53,085 nt of DNA from CAZEXD01 sp964516865 (GCA_964516865.1 CAZEXD010000001.1:1-53085), one strand, 5' to 3'. Counted from the first letter of the stretch, positions 25,272-34,879 are shown. Program-made: numbers and translations. The notes: generated by a model from the sequence alone, not told the origin.

Positions 25272-26012
25272 ATGATTAATTTTCAAGAATACGCTGATTA
25301 TTACGATTTGTTATATCAAGACAAGGATTACAAAAAAGAATGTGATTTTTTGCTTTCCGTTATTAAAAAGCATTCTCCCATAGAAGTAAGAAGTATTTTA
25401 AGTTTGGGTTGCGGAACAGCCAATCACGATATTATTTTAGCCAGAAAAGGATTTAAAATTACAGGTATAGATAGGTCAAAAAAGATGATTAAAATTGCGG
25501 AGGAAAAAGCAAAAAAAGAAAATTTAGACATTGAATTTAAAATAGCCGATATTACAGATTTTAAAATTAATAAAAAACTTGATTTTGCAATGGCAATGTT
25601 TAATGTTGTTGGTTATTTAACAGAAAATATGCAGATGGAAAAAATGTTAAAGAATATAAATAGAGTTTTAAAAAAGAGCGCTTTGTTTGTTTTTGATTGC
25701 TGGTACGGGCCGGCAGTTTTAAAAAGCCGTCCCGAAAATAGAGAAAAAGAAATTAGAAAAGGATTTATAAGAAAGACAACTCAAAAATTAGATATAGAAA
25801 AAAGTATTATTGATATAAATTTTGAAATGTTAGAGAATGGAAAATTTTTAGCCAAGGAAAACCACAAAATGAGATTTTGGTACCTAAAAGAATTAGAATA
25901 TTTTTTGGAAGAAAATGATTTTGAATTGATAAAAGTTTGCAATTTTTTAGATTTGAATTCAAAAATTTCAGAAGATAATTGGAATATTTTTGTCATAGCC
26001 AGAAAAAAATAA
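25272..26012 (+). CDS. Class I SAM-dependent methyltransferase
   Basis: 246 residues. Motif I SILSLGCGTANHDIILA, then ITGIDRSKKMIKIAEEKA, and LDFAMAMFNVVGYL give a standard class I core. The C-terminal part (MRFWYLKELEYFLEENDFELIKVCNF) is the usual substrate-side segment of small-molecule or sugar methyltransferases. It begins 2 nt after the sulfotransferase stop and shares its last base with the next start (TAATG). The target is unknown; an N- or O-methylated sugar is possible. Confidence 0.8.
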   Translation: MINFQEYADYYDLLYQDKDYKKECDFLLSVIKKHSPIEVRSILSLGCGTANHDIILARKGFKITGIDRSKKMIKIAEEKAKKENLDIEFKIADITDFKINKKLDFAMAMFNVVGYLTENMQMEKMLKNINRVLKKSALFVFDCWYGPAVLKSRPENREKEIRKGFIRKTTQKLDIEKSIIDINFEMLENGKFLAKENHKMRFWYLKELEYFLEENDFELIKVCNFLDLNSKISEDNWNIFVIARKK

Positions 26013-27214
26013 TGAAAAAGAACATAGGCATTTTATTTTCATCTTCCCGTAAAATGGGAGTTTTCCAGTATGGATTAAGCATTGTTGAGGCATTAGTAAA
26101 TTTTACTGACAATTTTGATTTTACTATTTTATATTTTGATTTAGAAAACCCGAAAGATTTTTTAAAAGTTAAAAGTTTAGAAAAAGCAAAACTTGTTTCT
26201 TTAAATGGCAAGCAAAACAATTTTTTAGAAAAGATTAAATTTGCCTTAAATTGTTTTTTGGCAAAACCAGTATTTATAACCAATAAAAAAAACAAAGAGA
26301 TATTAAAGGAGGCAAAAATAGACCTTCTAATTATTCCTTTTCCGCTTTTGCTGGGCTTTGAAAACAAAATACCCTATATTGTTTCGGTTCCAGATATGAT
26401 GCACAGGTATTATTCTTATTTTTCCGAGTATTCTTTCAAAAATAGAATTATTCGTGATATAGTTTATAAAGTTGCAGTAAAACATTCAATTTTAACTATT
26501 GTTGATTCTCAGTGGGGGAGCAATGACTTGCAGAAATTTTACAAAACCCCAAAAGAAAAAATCCATATTGTCCCTTATTTGCCGCCAGGTTATGTTTGGC
26601 AATATAAAGATATGGATTTAATTGAGGCGACTAATTTGTTAAGAAAATATAATTTGCCTGAAAAATTTATTTTTTATCCAGCGCAATTCTGGGAGCATAA
26701 AAACCACTTAAATCTTATAAAATCAATAAAAATATTAGAAGAAAAATTTAAAGAAATTATTCCCTTAGTTTTAGTGGGTGACGAGAAAGCCAATTCTAAA
26801 AATTATAATAATATAATAAAGTTAGCAGAAAGATTAAATATAAAAAACAGAGTATGGCACTTAGGTTATGTTGAGGACAAAGAAATGGTGGCATTATATA
26901 AAAAAGCCATTGCTTTAGTTTTTCCTACCTTAATTGGTCCTACCAACATTCCGCCTTTGGAATCAATGGTTTTGGGTACTCCTGTTCTATGTTCCAATTT
27001 ATTTGCTATGCCAGAACAGGTTGGCGATGCTGGTATTCTTTTTGACCCCAAAAGCCCAGAAGATATGGCAGAGAAAATTTACAAGGTTTGGACAGATGAA
27101 GATTTAAGAAAGAAAATGATTGAAAAAGGATATCAAAAAGTAAAAAATCTTACATTTGAGAATTACGCTCAAATGTGGATTTCTGCAGTTAAAAAAGCAT
27201 TAAGTAATTTATGA
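26012..27214 (+). CDS. Glycosyltransferase family 4 (GT-B)
   Basis: About 400 residues. The C-terminal nucleotide-sugar domain is clear: FIFYPAQFWEHKNHLNLIKS, VLVGDEKAN, VWHLGYVEDKEMVALYKKA and the E-x7-E region IPPLESMVLGTPVLCSN. The N-terminal acceptor domain begins KNIGILFSSSRKMGVFQYG. The start at ATG 26012 overlaps the upstream stop; longer readings run into the methyltransferase gene. A retaining transferase acting in assembly of the repeat unit is likely. Confidence 0.85.
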   Translation: MKKNIGILFSSSRKMGVFQYGLSIVEALVNFTDNFDFTILYFDLENPKDFLKVKSLEKAKLVSLNGKQNNFLEKIKFALNCFLAKPVFITNKKNKEILKEAKIDLLIIPFPLLLGFENKIPYIVSVPDMMHRYYSYFSEYSFKNRIIRDIVYKVAVKHSILTIVDSQWGSNDLQKFYKTPKEKIHIVPYLPPGYVWQYKDMDLIEATNLLRKYNLPEKFIFYPAQFWEHKNHLNLIKSIKILEEKFKEIIPLVLVGDEKANSKNYNNIIKLAERLNIKNRVWHLGYVEDKEMVALYKKAIALVFPTLIGPTNIPPLESMVLGTPVLCSNLFAMPEQVGDAGILFDPKSPEDMAEKIYKVWTDEDLRKKMIEKGYQKVKNLTFENYAQMWISAVKKALSNL

Positions 27215-27633
27215 CAAAAGAAACTGAAACAATAAAAGATAAAAAAGGCAATATTATTGCCATAATTATTTACAACGATTTTCATAAAGAAGGGACTAAT
27301 TTTTTCACTCCTTCTGATTTTTCCCAACAATTGGCTTTTATTTCAAGAAAAGCCGGTGAAAAAATTCCAGCCCATACTCATAATATTATCAAGAGAGATA
27401 TTTTTTATACCCAAGAAACTTTATTTATTAAAAAAGGAAAAATAAAAGTGAATTTTTACAATAACGATAAAAATTATTTTGACTCAAGAATTCTAAATGA
27501 AGGTAATACCATTCTTTTGGCGTCGGGTGGACACGGTTTTGAATTTTTAGAAGACAGCGAGTTAATAGAAATAAAACAAGGTCCCTATCTAAACGATGCT
27601 GACAAGGTTAGATTTAATGGTATTGAAAAATAA
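27211..27633 (+). CDS. Cupin-fold protein, glycan-locus type (WxcM/FdtA-like relative)
   Basis: 140 residues with a beta-rich single-domain cupin pattern: KIPAHTHNIIKRD supplies the histidines of cupin motif 1, and GGHGFEFLED the second. A close paralogue lies at 30779-31183, and both end in a GPY motif. Small cupins in sugar loci can be ketoisomerases or epimerases, but the catalytic His pair of FdtA is not certain here. Both copies sit beside aminotransferase and GDP-sugar genes, so a role with a keto-sugar is possible. Confidence 0.6.
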   Translation: MTKETETIKDKKGNIIAIIIYNDFHKEGTNFFTPSDFSQQLAFISRKAGEKIPAHTHNIIKRDIFYTQETLFIKKGKIKVNFYNNDKNYFDSRILNEGNTILLASGGHGFEFLEDSELIEIKQGPYLNDADKVRFNGIEK

Positions 27634-27636
27634 AAT

Positions 27637-28758
27637 ATGATACCGGTGAATAAACCATTATTTATAAGCGATGAAAAAAAGTATTTAGCTGAATGTATTG
27701 ATTCTGGATGGATTTCATCTGAGGGTCCTTTTGTTAAAGAATTTGAAGAAAAATTCAGTAAATATGTTGGAAAAAAATATGGTGTTGCTGTTTCTTCGGG
27801 AACAGCGGCTTTGGAAGTGGCTGTCGGCGCTATTGGTTTAAAACCGGGAGAGGAAGTCATAATGCCAACTTTTACAATAATTTCTTGCGCTTTGGCTGTT
27901 GTAAATTACGGCGGAGTGCCAGTTTTTGTTGATTCAGAGCCAGATACCTGGAATATGGACCCAAACAAGATAGAAGAAAAAATTACCAAAAAAACAAAAG
28001 CGATAATGCCAGTTCATATTTATGGTCACTCTTGCGATATGGATAAGATTTTAAGAATTGCTAAAAAATATAAATTAAAAATTATTGAAGATGCGGCCGA
28101 AGCCCATGGTGCAGAATATAAAGGGGAAAAATGCGGTTCTTTTGGAGATATTTCCTGTTTTAGTTTTTACGCCAATAAAATAATTTCTTGCGGAGAAGGC
28201 GGAATGGTTTTGACTGACAATAAAAATTATTTTGAAAAAGCCAAAGATTTAAGAAATTTGGCTTTTGGCAAGAAAAAAAGATTTATTCACAAAGAACTTG
28301 CCAGAAATTATAGAATGACAAATTTACAGGCGGCAGTGGGAGTAGCCCAGCTTAAAAATATTGAAAAATTAATAAAAATAAAACGAAATAACGCAAAAAC
28401 CTATACAGAATTATTAAAAAACATTAAGGGATTGCAGTTGCCGGTAGAAAAAGATTATGCGAAAAATGTTTATTGGATGTACGGAATTGTTTTGGATAAA
28501 TCAACCGGTTTTACCGCCGAAACTTTTGCTGAAAAATTAGCAAAAAAAGGTATTCAAACAAGACCATTTTTTTATCCTTTACATCTGCAACCTTGCTTAC
28601 AAAAATTTATCAAAAAAACAAAAGAAAAATATCCAGTTGCTGAAAAATTGGCAAAACAAGGTCTTTATTTGCCCTCCGGTCTTGGCTTGAAAAAAGAGGA
28701 AATTGAGATAATATGTAGTATTATTAAAGAATTGTTAAAAAATGATAGACCTAACTAA
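27637..28758 (+). CDS. DegT/DnrJ/EryC1/StrS aminotransferase (sugar aminotransferase 1)
   Basis: 373 residues. PLP-dependent transamination of a keto-sugar nucleotide. Seen: WISSEGPFVKEFEEKFSKYV, AVSSGTAALEVAVGAIGL, EDAAEAHGAEYKG, the PLP lysine in YANKIISCGEGG, and NYRMTNLQAAVGVAQL. It overlaps fcl by 17 nt and is followed by gmd, so GDP-4-keto-6-deoxymannose (giving GDP-perosamine) is a candidate substrate. A UDP-sugar cannot be excluded. Three such enzymes occur in the locus. Confidence 0.85.
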   Translation: MIPVNKPLFISDEKKYLAECIDSGWISSEGPFVKEFEEKFSKYVGKKYGVAVSSGTAALEVAVGAIGLKPGEEVIMPTFTIISCALAVVNYGGVPVFVDSEPDTWNMDPNKIEEKITKKTKAIMPVHIYGHSCDMDKILRIAKKYKLKIIEDAAEAHGAEYKGEKCGSFGDISCFSFYANKIISCGEGGMVLTDNKNYFEKAKDLRNLAFGKKKRFIHKELARNYRMTNLQAAVGVAQLKNIEKLIKIKRNNAKTYTELLKNIKGLQLPVEKDYAKNVYWMYGIVLDKSTGFTAETFAEKLAKKGIQTRPFFYPLHLQPCLQKFIKKTKEKYPVAEKLAKQGLYLPSGLGLKKEEIEIICSIIKELLKNDRPN

Positions 28759-29683
28759 AAAAAAGATTTTAATTACAGGAGCCAATGGTTTTGTGGGAAA
28801 GCATTTAGTTAAAAACTTGTTAGAAAAGAGAAAGGTTCCAAAAGAAAATCTATATTTGCCCACTATTGAAGAATTAGATTTAAGATATCGGGAAAATTGC
28901 CAAAAAGCCGTCAAAGGACAGGAGATAGTTATTCATTTGGCGGCAAAGGTTGGTGGTATTGGATTTAATTTAGAAAAACCCGGAGAGCTGTTTTATGATA
29001 ATTTGATAATGGGAGCTCATTTAATGGAAGCGGCAAGACAAGCCGGGGTGGAAAAATTTGTTTCAATAATAACAGTTTGCGCTTATCCAAAATTTACACC
29101 CGTTCCTTTTAAAGAAGAAAATCTCTGGAATGGTTATCCTGAAGAAACAAACGCTCCTTATGGTTTGGCAAAAAAAATGCTTTTGGTGCAAGGTCAGGCA
29201 TATAGAAAACAATATAATTTTAACGCAATTTCTCTTTTACCTCTGAATATGTATGGACCGGGAGATACTTTTGACCCGGAAAGGTCTCATGTGATAGCGG
29301 CGCTGATTAAAAAAGTTTACGAAGCAAAAAGAGATAAGAAAAACTTCATTGAGGTGTGGGGGACAGGTAAAGCGACCAGAGGATTTTTATATGTGGAAGA
29401 CGGCGCCGAAGGAATTTTGTTGGCAACAGAAAAATATGACAAGCCAGAACAGGTTAATCTGGGTTCTGATTTTGAAATATCAATAAAAGATTTGGCTGAA
29501 TTAATTTGTAAACTTATGGCTTTTAAAGGCGAAATCCGCTGGAACAAAACAAAACCGGATGGTCAGCCAAGAAGGTATTTAGATGTTTCCCGCGCCAAAA
29601 AAGAATTTGGTTTTGAGGCAAAGACAGATTTTGTTGAAGGATTAAGAAAGACAATTAAATGGTATGAAGAAAATCCTATTTAA
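28742..29683 (+). CDS. fcl: GDP-L-fucose synthase
   Basis: 313 residues. Epimerises and reduces GDP-4-keto-6-deoxymannose to GDP-fucose with NADPH. Diagnostic: ITGANGFVGKHLVKNL, HLAAKVGGIGFN, the SxxxxCxYP motif (SIITVCAYPKF), APYGLAKK (Tyr/Lys), LNMYGPGDTFDPERSHVI, and WGTGKATRGFLYVED. Length is normal. It stands between an aminotransferase and gmd, in the reverse of the usual gmd-fcl order, with a 32-nt gap to gmd. Confidence 0.92.
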   Translation: MIDLTKKKILITGANGFVGKHLVKNLLEKRKVPKENLYLPTIEELDLRYRENCQKAVKGQEIVIHLAAKVGGIGFNLEKPGELFYDNLIMGAHLMEAARQAGVEKFVSIITVCAYPKFTPVPFKEENLWNGYPEETNAPYGLAKKMLLVQGQAYRKQYNFNAISLLPLNMYGPGDTFDPERSHVIAALIKKVYEAKRDKKNFIEVWGTGKATRGFLYVEDGAEGILLATEKYDKPEQVNLGSDFEISIKDLAELICKLMAFKGEIRWNKTKPDGQPRRYLDVSRAKKEFGFEAKTDFVEGLRKTIKWYEENPI

Positions 29684-29715
29684 CTTTAATTACAATTAAA
29701 ATTAATTTATTAAAT

Positions 29716-30777
29716 ATGCCTATAAAAAAAGCATTAATAACCGGAGTTACGGGTCAAGACGGGTCTTATTTAGCAGAATTTTTAATTTCCAAAGGTTATG
29801 AGGTTCATGGAATTGTTCGTCGGGCGAGCACTTTTAACACTTCAAGGATAGACCATATTATTGTTGACGAACAACATACACCGGGCGCAAAGTTTTTCTT
29901 TCATTATGGCGATATGATTGATAGTACAACCTTAATTTCTTTGATTCAGAAAATTCAGCCAGATGAAATCTATAATTTAGCCGCCCAATCACATGTTAAA
30001 GTGTCCTTTGAAATACCTGAATACACAGCCAATGCTGACGCTTTAGGAACTCTGCGATTATTGGAAGCAATTCGGTTTTTGGGTTTGGCTGATAAAATAA
30101 AATTCTATCAGGCATCTACAAGCGAAATGTTTGGAAAAGCACCAGCACCCCAGTCAGAAAAAACTCCTTTTTATCCACGGAGTCCTTATGCGGCAGCGAA
30201 ACTTTATGCTCATTGGATAACAATAAATTATCGCGAGGCCTATAAAATTTTTGCTGTTAATGGCATACTTTTTAATCATGAAAGTCCAAGAAGGGGAGAA
30301 ACATTTGTAAGCAGAAAAATTACTCGAGGTATTGCTCGAATAAAAGCCGGTTTAGAGAAAAAAATTTATTTAGGGAATATTGACGCTAAGAGAGATTGGG
30401 GGTTTGCGCCTGAGTATTGCGAAGCAATGTATAAAATGCTTCAAGAGAATAAACCAGACGACTATGTAATTGCTACCAGAGAAACACACTCTGTTAAAGA
30501 ATTTTTGGAGGAAGCGTTTAAATATGCCGGACTTGGGGATTGGAAACAATATGTAGAAGTTGACCCTCGTTATTTAAGGCCAACGGAAGTGGAGGTTTTA
30601 GTTGGCGATGCTTCAAAAGCAAAAGAAAAACTTGACTGGGAACCAAAAATAAAATTTAAAGATTTAGTAAAGATAATGATAGACGCAGATTTTAGGAAAT
30701 TAAATTTAGTTCCGCCCGGCGAAGGGGATAAAATTTTAAAAGAAAAATTTCCCAATCGCTGGTGGATTATTGATTAA
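29716..30777 (+). CDS. gmd: GDP-mannose 4,6-dehydratase
   Basis: 353 residues. Converts GDP-mannose to GDP-4-keto-6-deoxymannose, the common precursor of GDP-fucose, rhamnose and perosamine. Seen: ALITGVTGQDGSYLAEFL, YNLAAQSHVKVSFEIPE, QASTSEMFGKAP, SPYAAAKLYAHW, NHESPRRGETFVSRKITR and GNIDAKRDWGFAPEY. All catalytic residues appear present. No GDP-mannose-forming genes (manB, manC) are in the window, so GDP-mannose must come from elsewhere. Confidence 0.95.
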   Translation: MPIKKALITGVTGQDGSYLAEFLISKGYEVHGIVRRASTFNTSRIDHIIVDEQHTPGAKFFFHYGDMIDSTTLISLIQKIQPDEIYNLAAQSHVKVSFEIPEYTANADALGTLRLLEAIRFLGLADKIKFYQASTSEMFGKAPAPQSEKTPFYPRSPYAAAKLYAHWITINYREAYKIFAVNGILFNHESPRRGETFVSRKITRGIARIKAGLEKKIYLGNIDAKRDWGFAPEYCEAMYKMLQENKPDDYVIATRETHSVKEFLEEAFKYAGLGDWKQYVEVDPRYLRPTEVEVLVGDASKAKEKLDWEPKIKFKDLVKIMIDADFRKLNLVPPGEGDKILKEKFPNRWWIID

Positions 30778-30778
30778 G

Positions 30779-31183
30779 ATGAAAACTGAAAAAATAATAG
30801 ATAAAGATTTAACTTTGGCAATTATAATTAGAGACGCTGACTGGGAAGAAGGATTAAATTTTGCTTCAGCCGAGGAAGATTACCAACAAGTGGGATTTTG
30901 GAATTATAATAAAGGTCAAAAATTACAGGCACATTTGCATTTGATTGCGCCTCGGCAGGTATTAAAAACACAGGAGATTATTTTTGTAAAACAAGGAAAA
31001 ATGAGAGCTGATATTTATTCAGAAAAGGAAAAATTTTTACAATCAATTGAATTAAAAGCAGGGGATACCTGCATCTTCCTTAATGGCGGCCATGGTTATG
31101 AGATATTAGAAAACAATACAAAGGTTTTAGAAATTAAAAATGGTCCCTATATTGGTCCAGATAAAGACAGAAAAAGAATATAA
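30779..31183 (+). CDS. Cupin-fold protein, second paralogue
   Basis: 134 residues, closely similar to the cupin at 27211: QAHLHLIAPRQVLKTQEIIFV carries the first motif, GGHGYEILE the second, and GPYIGPDKD matches the GPY ending. ATG 30779 is preferred; an in-frame ATG at 30770 would overlap gmd. The two copies flank the aminotransferase-fcl-gmd set, which suggests duplication within the locus. Function as for the first copy: possible keto-sugar isomerase, unproven. Confidence 0.6.
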   Translation: MKTEKIIDKDLTLAIIIRDADWEEGLNFASAEEDYQQVGFWNYNKGQKLQAHLHLIAPRQVLKTQEIIFVKQGKMRADIYSEKEKFLQSIELKAGDTCIFLNGGHGYEILENNTKVLEIKNGPYIGPDKDRKRI

Positions 31184-31186
31184 TTT

Positions 31187-31903
31187 ATGATAAAATATTC
31201 TTTTAAAGATATTATAATTCATGGCATAGGAGGTCGCATTAAGCGAACTTATTTTAGAATATATGAATTATTTTTTCCAAAATTGAAAATAAATGAAGAA
31301 TTATTGAAAAAAATTATAAAAGATTATGATTTGGAAAGATTGACGCTTAAGCTCAAAGATAAATATAATAATCTTTCTTTAAAGGAGGGTGATAATGCAG
31401 AATATTTTAATAATATATTAACCTATAATTTTACTGATAAATATTTGCCGAATAATTATTTTTTTCTTTACCCGCCCAATGTAGCAGTAATAGATTTTCT
31501 TGTAAAAAACATAAACAAAGAAAGTATTATTATTGATTATGGATTTGGACTGGGAAATCTTGAAATTTATTTAAAAGAGATTGGATTTAAAAATGTTCTT
31601 TGTTATGATAATTATTCTCAAATAAGTAAAGAGACGATTATAAGTTATTTAAGAGATTTTAAAGCGGAAAATATCATTCTTTCAAAGGACCAGTGTTTAA
31701 AACTAAAAAATAAAGTAGCTATTTGTATATGTTATTTTTGGTCTAAATTAGAAAGGGAAATTATTGAAAAAGAAATCAATAACCAAGAATTAGAATATAT
31801 TTTATTGGATTATCATTATGCTCCAAGGCGTATTAAAAATTTTAAAATAGCAGGAATATATGATAATTTGTTAATAGTTTTTAAAAGAAATGAAAAAAAT
31901 TAA
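31187..31903 (+). CDS. Putative methyltransferase-fold protein (divergent)
   Basis: 238 residues. The only recognisable element is IIDYGFGLGNLEIYLKEIGF followed by VLCYDNYSQ, which resembles motif I and the acidic ribose-binding residue of class I methyltransferases. No motif IV is clear. The N-terminal 110 residues are unique and AT-driven (Lys/Asn/Ile-rich). It overlaps the aminotransferase downstream by 14 nt, so it belongs to the same transcription unit. It may be a degenerate or specialised sugar methyltransferase. Confidence 0.5.
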   Translation: MIKYSFKDIIIHGIGGRIKRTYFRIYELFFPKLKINEELLKKIIKDYDLERLTLKLKDKYNNLSLKEGDNAEYFNNILTYNFTDKYLPNNYFFLYPPNVAVIDFLVKNINKESIIIDYGFGLGNLEIYLKEIGFKNVLCYDNYSQISKETIISYLRDFKAENIILSKDQCLKLKNKVAICICYFWSKLEREIIEKEINNQELEYILLDYHYAPRRIKNFKIAGIYDNLLIVFKRNEKN

Positions 31904-32984
31904 TCAAATAGAACCCTTAATAGAAGAAGAGGAGAAAAGAGCGATAAGGGAATATTTAGATTCGGGGGGTTGGCTTACTGAATTTAAAAAAACAAAGGAG
32001 TTTGAAGAGATTATCGCTGGTTATGTCGGCGCAAAATATGCGGTGGTAGTCAGCAATGGAACAGTAAGTTTGACTGCGGCTCTAATGGCTTTGGGAGTTG
32101 GCAGGGATAATGAAGTTATTGTTCCTGATTACACAATGATTGCTTCGGCCAATGCCGTTGTTTTAGCCGGAGCCAAGCCAATATTGGTTGATATAAAAAA
32201 AGAGGATTTATCTTTAGATTTAGATTTAGTTCAAAAAGCTATTACCTCAAAAACAAAAGGATTAATTTTAGTAAGCATTAATGGTAGATGCCCACGGGTA
32301 GAAGAGTTTGTTGATTTTTGCAGAAAAGAAAAATTATTTTTAATAGAAGACGCGGCTCAGTCGCTGGGTTCAAGGTATAAAGGCAGACATCTTGGAACAT
32401 TTGGAGATGCGGGAAGTTTTTCTTTTTCAATGCCCAAAATAATAACCACTGGTCAGGGCGGGGCAGTGGTTACCGATAATGAAGAGATATATAAAAAGAT
32501 ATTGAAAATAAAAGATTTTGGCAGGTCAAAAAGCGGGATAGATTATCATGAAATTATGGGCTATAATTTTAAATTCACTGATTTACAAGCGGTAATTGGT
32601 ATTGCTCAAATGAAAAAAATAGAATGGAGGGTTAAAAGAAAAAAAGAAATTTATAAATTATATTACAACTTGCTAAAAGATATTCCAGAAATTGAATTTA
32701 TTGAAACTAATTTAGAAGACACTCCTCCTTGGTTTATTGATATTTTAGTTCCGGCTGAAAAAAGAGAGTCTTTAATATCTTTTTTAAATGAAAATAATAT
32801 CGGCACCAGACCATTTTATCCAGCTATCCATACTCAGCCGCCCTATTCTTGGGTAAGGGGTGATTTTAAAAACTCAGATAATATATCAAAAAGAGGATTG
32901 TGGCTGCCTTCTTCTCTGTCTTTAAATGAAAATGACATTGAATATATTTGCAAATTGATAAAAGAATTTTTTATTAAAAAATGA
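31890..32984 (+). CDS. DegT/DnrJ/EryC1/StrS aminotransferase (sugar aminotransferase 2)
   Basis: 364 residues. PLP enzyme with VVSNGTVSLTAALMALGVG, IEDAAQSLGSRYKG, the lysine in FSMPKIITTGQGG, and NFKFTDLQAVIGIAQM. The start QIEPLIEEEEKRAIREYL and the overall pattern resemble GDP-perosamine synthases, which would use the product of gmd. It shares 4 nt with the next gene. Specificity cannot be fixed without comparison. Confidence 0.85.
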   Translation: MKKINQIEPLIEEEEKRAIREYLDSGGWLTEFKKTKEFEEIIAGYVGAKYAVVVSNGTVSLTAALMALGVGRDNEVIVPDYTMIASANAVVLAGAKPILVDIKKEDLSLDLDLVQKAITSKTKGLILVSINGRCPRVEEFVDFCRKEKLFLIEDAAQSLGSRYKGRHLGTFGDAGSFSFSMPKIITTGQGGAVVTDNEEIYKKILKIKDFGRSKSGIDYHEIMGYNFKFTDLQAVIGIAQMKKIEWRVKRKKEIYKLYYNLLKDIPEIEFIETNLEDTPPWFIDILVPAEKRESLISFLNENNIGTRPFYPAIHTQPPYSWVRGDFKNSDNISKRGLWLPSSLSLNENDIEYICKLIKEFFIKK

Positions 32985-34039
32985 AAATACTTTTTATTGC
33001 TTGTAAATATGACTATGGAAAACCAGAGCTAGGTTTTAGTTTTGAATATTTTAATCTTTATGACGCTTTGGTAAAAATGGACAATAAAAACAATGAGGTT
33101 GTCTATTTTCCTTTTGATGAGATAGCAAGTCAAGTTGGTATAGAAAAAATGAATGAACGATTATTAGAAGTTGTAGAAAAAGAAAAACCTCAATTATGTT
33201 TATTTTTTCTTTTTGTGGAACAAATAAAAAAAGAAACCGTAAAAAAAATAACAGAAAAAGGATTTTTAACTATGAATTGGTTTGCCGATGATTTATGGAG
33301 ATTTTATAATTTTAGCAGATATTGGGCGCCATACTTTAACTGGGTTTCTACTGACCAGCCTTGTCGATTAAAAGATTATTATAAGATAGGATATAAAAAT
33401 GTTGTTATTGGAGGATGGGCATGCAATCACAATATTTATAAGCCCTTGAATTTACCTAAAATTTATGATGTTACTTTTGTCGGACAGCCCCACGGAAATC
33501 GAAAAAAAATTGTCGCTCAAATAAAAAAAGCCGGCATTAAGATTGAATGTTTTGGCCGCGGTTGGCCAAACGGAAAGGTTTCCCAGAAAGAAATGGTTAA
33601 AATTTTTTCACAAAGTAAAATAAATCTTAATTTTTCTAAATGCTCTGGCAGATTAACCCCAAGATATTTTGCCCAGATATTTTTAAGGAAAGAAGATAGA
33701 AAAATTAGATTAAATAATCCAAAATACTGGGTTCCAAACCTAAAATCAGTTTTAGCGCGGCGGCAAAAGGAAATAAAGGGAAGAATTTTTGAAATCCCCG
33801 GTTGTCGCGGATTTCTTTTAACCGATTATGCCCCCGGGTTGGAAAAATATTATGAAATTGGTAAGGAAATAGAGTGTTTCTATGATATTAAAGACCTGAT
33901 TGAAAAAATAAAATATTATTTAGAGCATGAAGAGGAACGAGAAAAAATTGCCTTTAATGGCTATAAGAGGACTTTTAGAGACCATACTTATGAAAAAAGA
34001 TTTAATGAAATATTTAAAATAATTGGTTTAATAAAATGA
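32981..34039 (+). CDS. CgeB-like glycosyltransferase (GT-B)
   Basis: 352 residues. Features of the CgeB/Glyco_trans_1_2 type: MNWFADDLWRFYNF and FNWVSTDQPCRLKDYYKIG in the N-terminal half, then YDVTFVGQPHGNRKKIV, FGRGWP and FSQSKINLNFS in the donor domain. The end region RIFEIPGCRGFLLTDYAPGL carries the conserved glycine and acidic residues. It lies between an aminotransferase and a GT2 with 4-nt overlaps on both sides. Sugar specificity is unknown. Confidence 0.8.
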   Translation: MKILFIACKYDYGKPELGFSFEYFNLYDALVKMDNKNNEVVYFPFDEIASQVGIEKMNERLLEVVEKEKPQLCLFFLFVEQIKKETVKKITEKGFLTMNWFADDLWRFYNFSRYWAPYFNWVSTDQPCRLKDYYKIGYKNVVIGGWACNHNIYKPLNLPKIYDVTFVGQPHGNRKKIVAQIKKAGIKIECFGRGWPNGKVSQKEMVKIFSQSKINLNFSKCSGRLTPRYFAQIFLRKEDRKIRLNNPKYWVPNLKSVLARRQKEIKGRIFEIPGCRGFLLTDYAPGLEKYYEIGKEIECFYDIKDLIEKIKYYLEHEEEREKIAFNGYKRTFRDHTYEKRFNEIFKIIGLIK

Positions 34040-34872
34040 AAAATTCTTTAGTTTCGGTTATTGTTCCCACTTACAACAGGGAAAAATATATTACTAAGGC
34101 GTTAGAAAGCATTTTTTCGCAGTCATATCAGAATTTTGAGGTTATTATCGTTGACGACGGCTCTACTGATAACACCAAAGAAGTTATAAAGCCTTATCTT
34201 AAAGACCAAAGGGTTAAATATCTTTTCCAAAAAAATCAAAGAGTAAGCAAAGCAAGAAACAATGGAATTAGAATAGCCAAAGGAGAATATATTGCTTTGT
34301 TGGACTCTGACGATTATTGGATTGACTCTAAAAAATTAGAGAAACAAGTTTCTTTTTTTGAAAAAAATCCTGATTATGTAATAACCAGCGGCGGAATCAT
34401 TAGAGTTAATGAATTTGGGGAAGAGATTTCCTGCGTTTTAAATCCAGAAAATGACAAAACCATTAGAGAGGGTATGCTTTTTTCCTGTCTTTTTGCTCCT
34501 TCGGCGGTTATGTTTAGAAAAAACGTTTGGGAAAAAATAGGCGGCTTTAATGAAAAATCTGATCTTTCTGAGGATTGGGAATTTTTTATGGAGGCCTGTA
34601 GATTGGGAAAAGGATATAATTTCCAAGATTATTTTGTGAGATATCTACAAGGCGGTCAAAACAGGTCTATTTTTAATCGCCGGCAAAATTTAAAGTATAA
34701 TCTAAAACTAATTGCAAAATATAAAAATATTTATCCTCACTATCCAAAAGCGCGAATTATTCATTGGTGTTATTATCTTTATTCTTTTATACCTTTTAAA
34801 AACCATTTACTTTTTCTTTTTTCAAAAATAAAAAGAATGGTTTTCGGAAAACCATTCTACCGAGAATCTTAA
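34036..34872 (+). CDS. Glycosyltransferase family 2 (paralogue of 15698)
   Basis: 278 residues. VSVIVPTYNREKYITKAL, VIIVDDGSTDNT and ALLDSDDYW give the GT-A nucleotide-sugar site. SDLSEDWEFFMEACR holds the catalytic acidic region. The C-terminal YYLYSFIPFKNH matches the tail of the GT2 at 15698, so the two share origin. It is the last plus-strand gene before the oppositely oriented fucosyltransferase; the two converge with 7 nt between stops. Confidence 0.85.
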   Translation: MKNSLVSVIVPTYNREKYITKALESIFSQSYQNFEVIIVDDGSTDNTKEVIKPYLKDQRVKYLFQKNQRVSKARNNGIRIAKGEYIALLDSDDYWIDSKKLEKQVSFFEKNPDYVITSGGIIRVNEFGEEISCVLNPENDKTIREGMLFSCLFAPSAVMFRKNVWEKIGGFNEKSDLSEDWEFFMEACRLGKGYNFQDYFVRYLQGGQNRSIFNRRQNLKYNLKLIAKYKNIYPHYPKARIIHWCYYLYSFIPFKNHLLFLFSKIKRMVFGKPFYRES

Positions 34873-34879
34873 ATACCTC

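Noticed and set aside
31187..31903. Confident sugar methyltransferase
   Set aside because: Only motif I is recognisable, so it is reported as a divergent methyltransferase-fold protein with low confidence.
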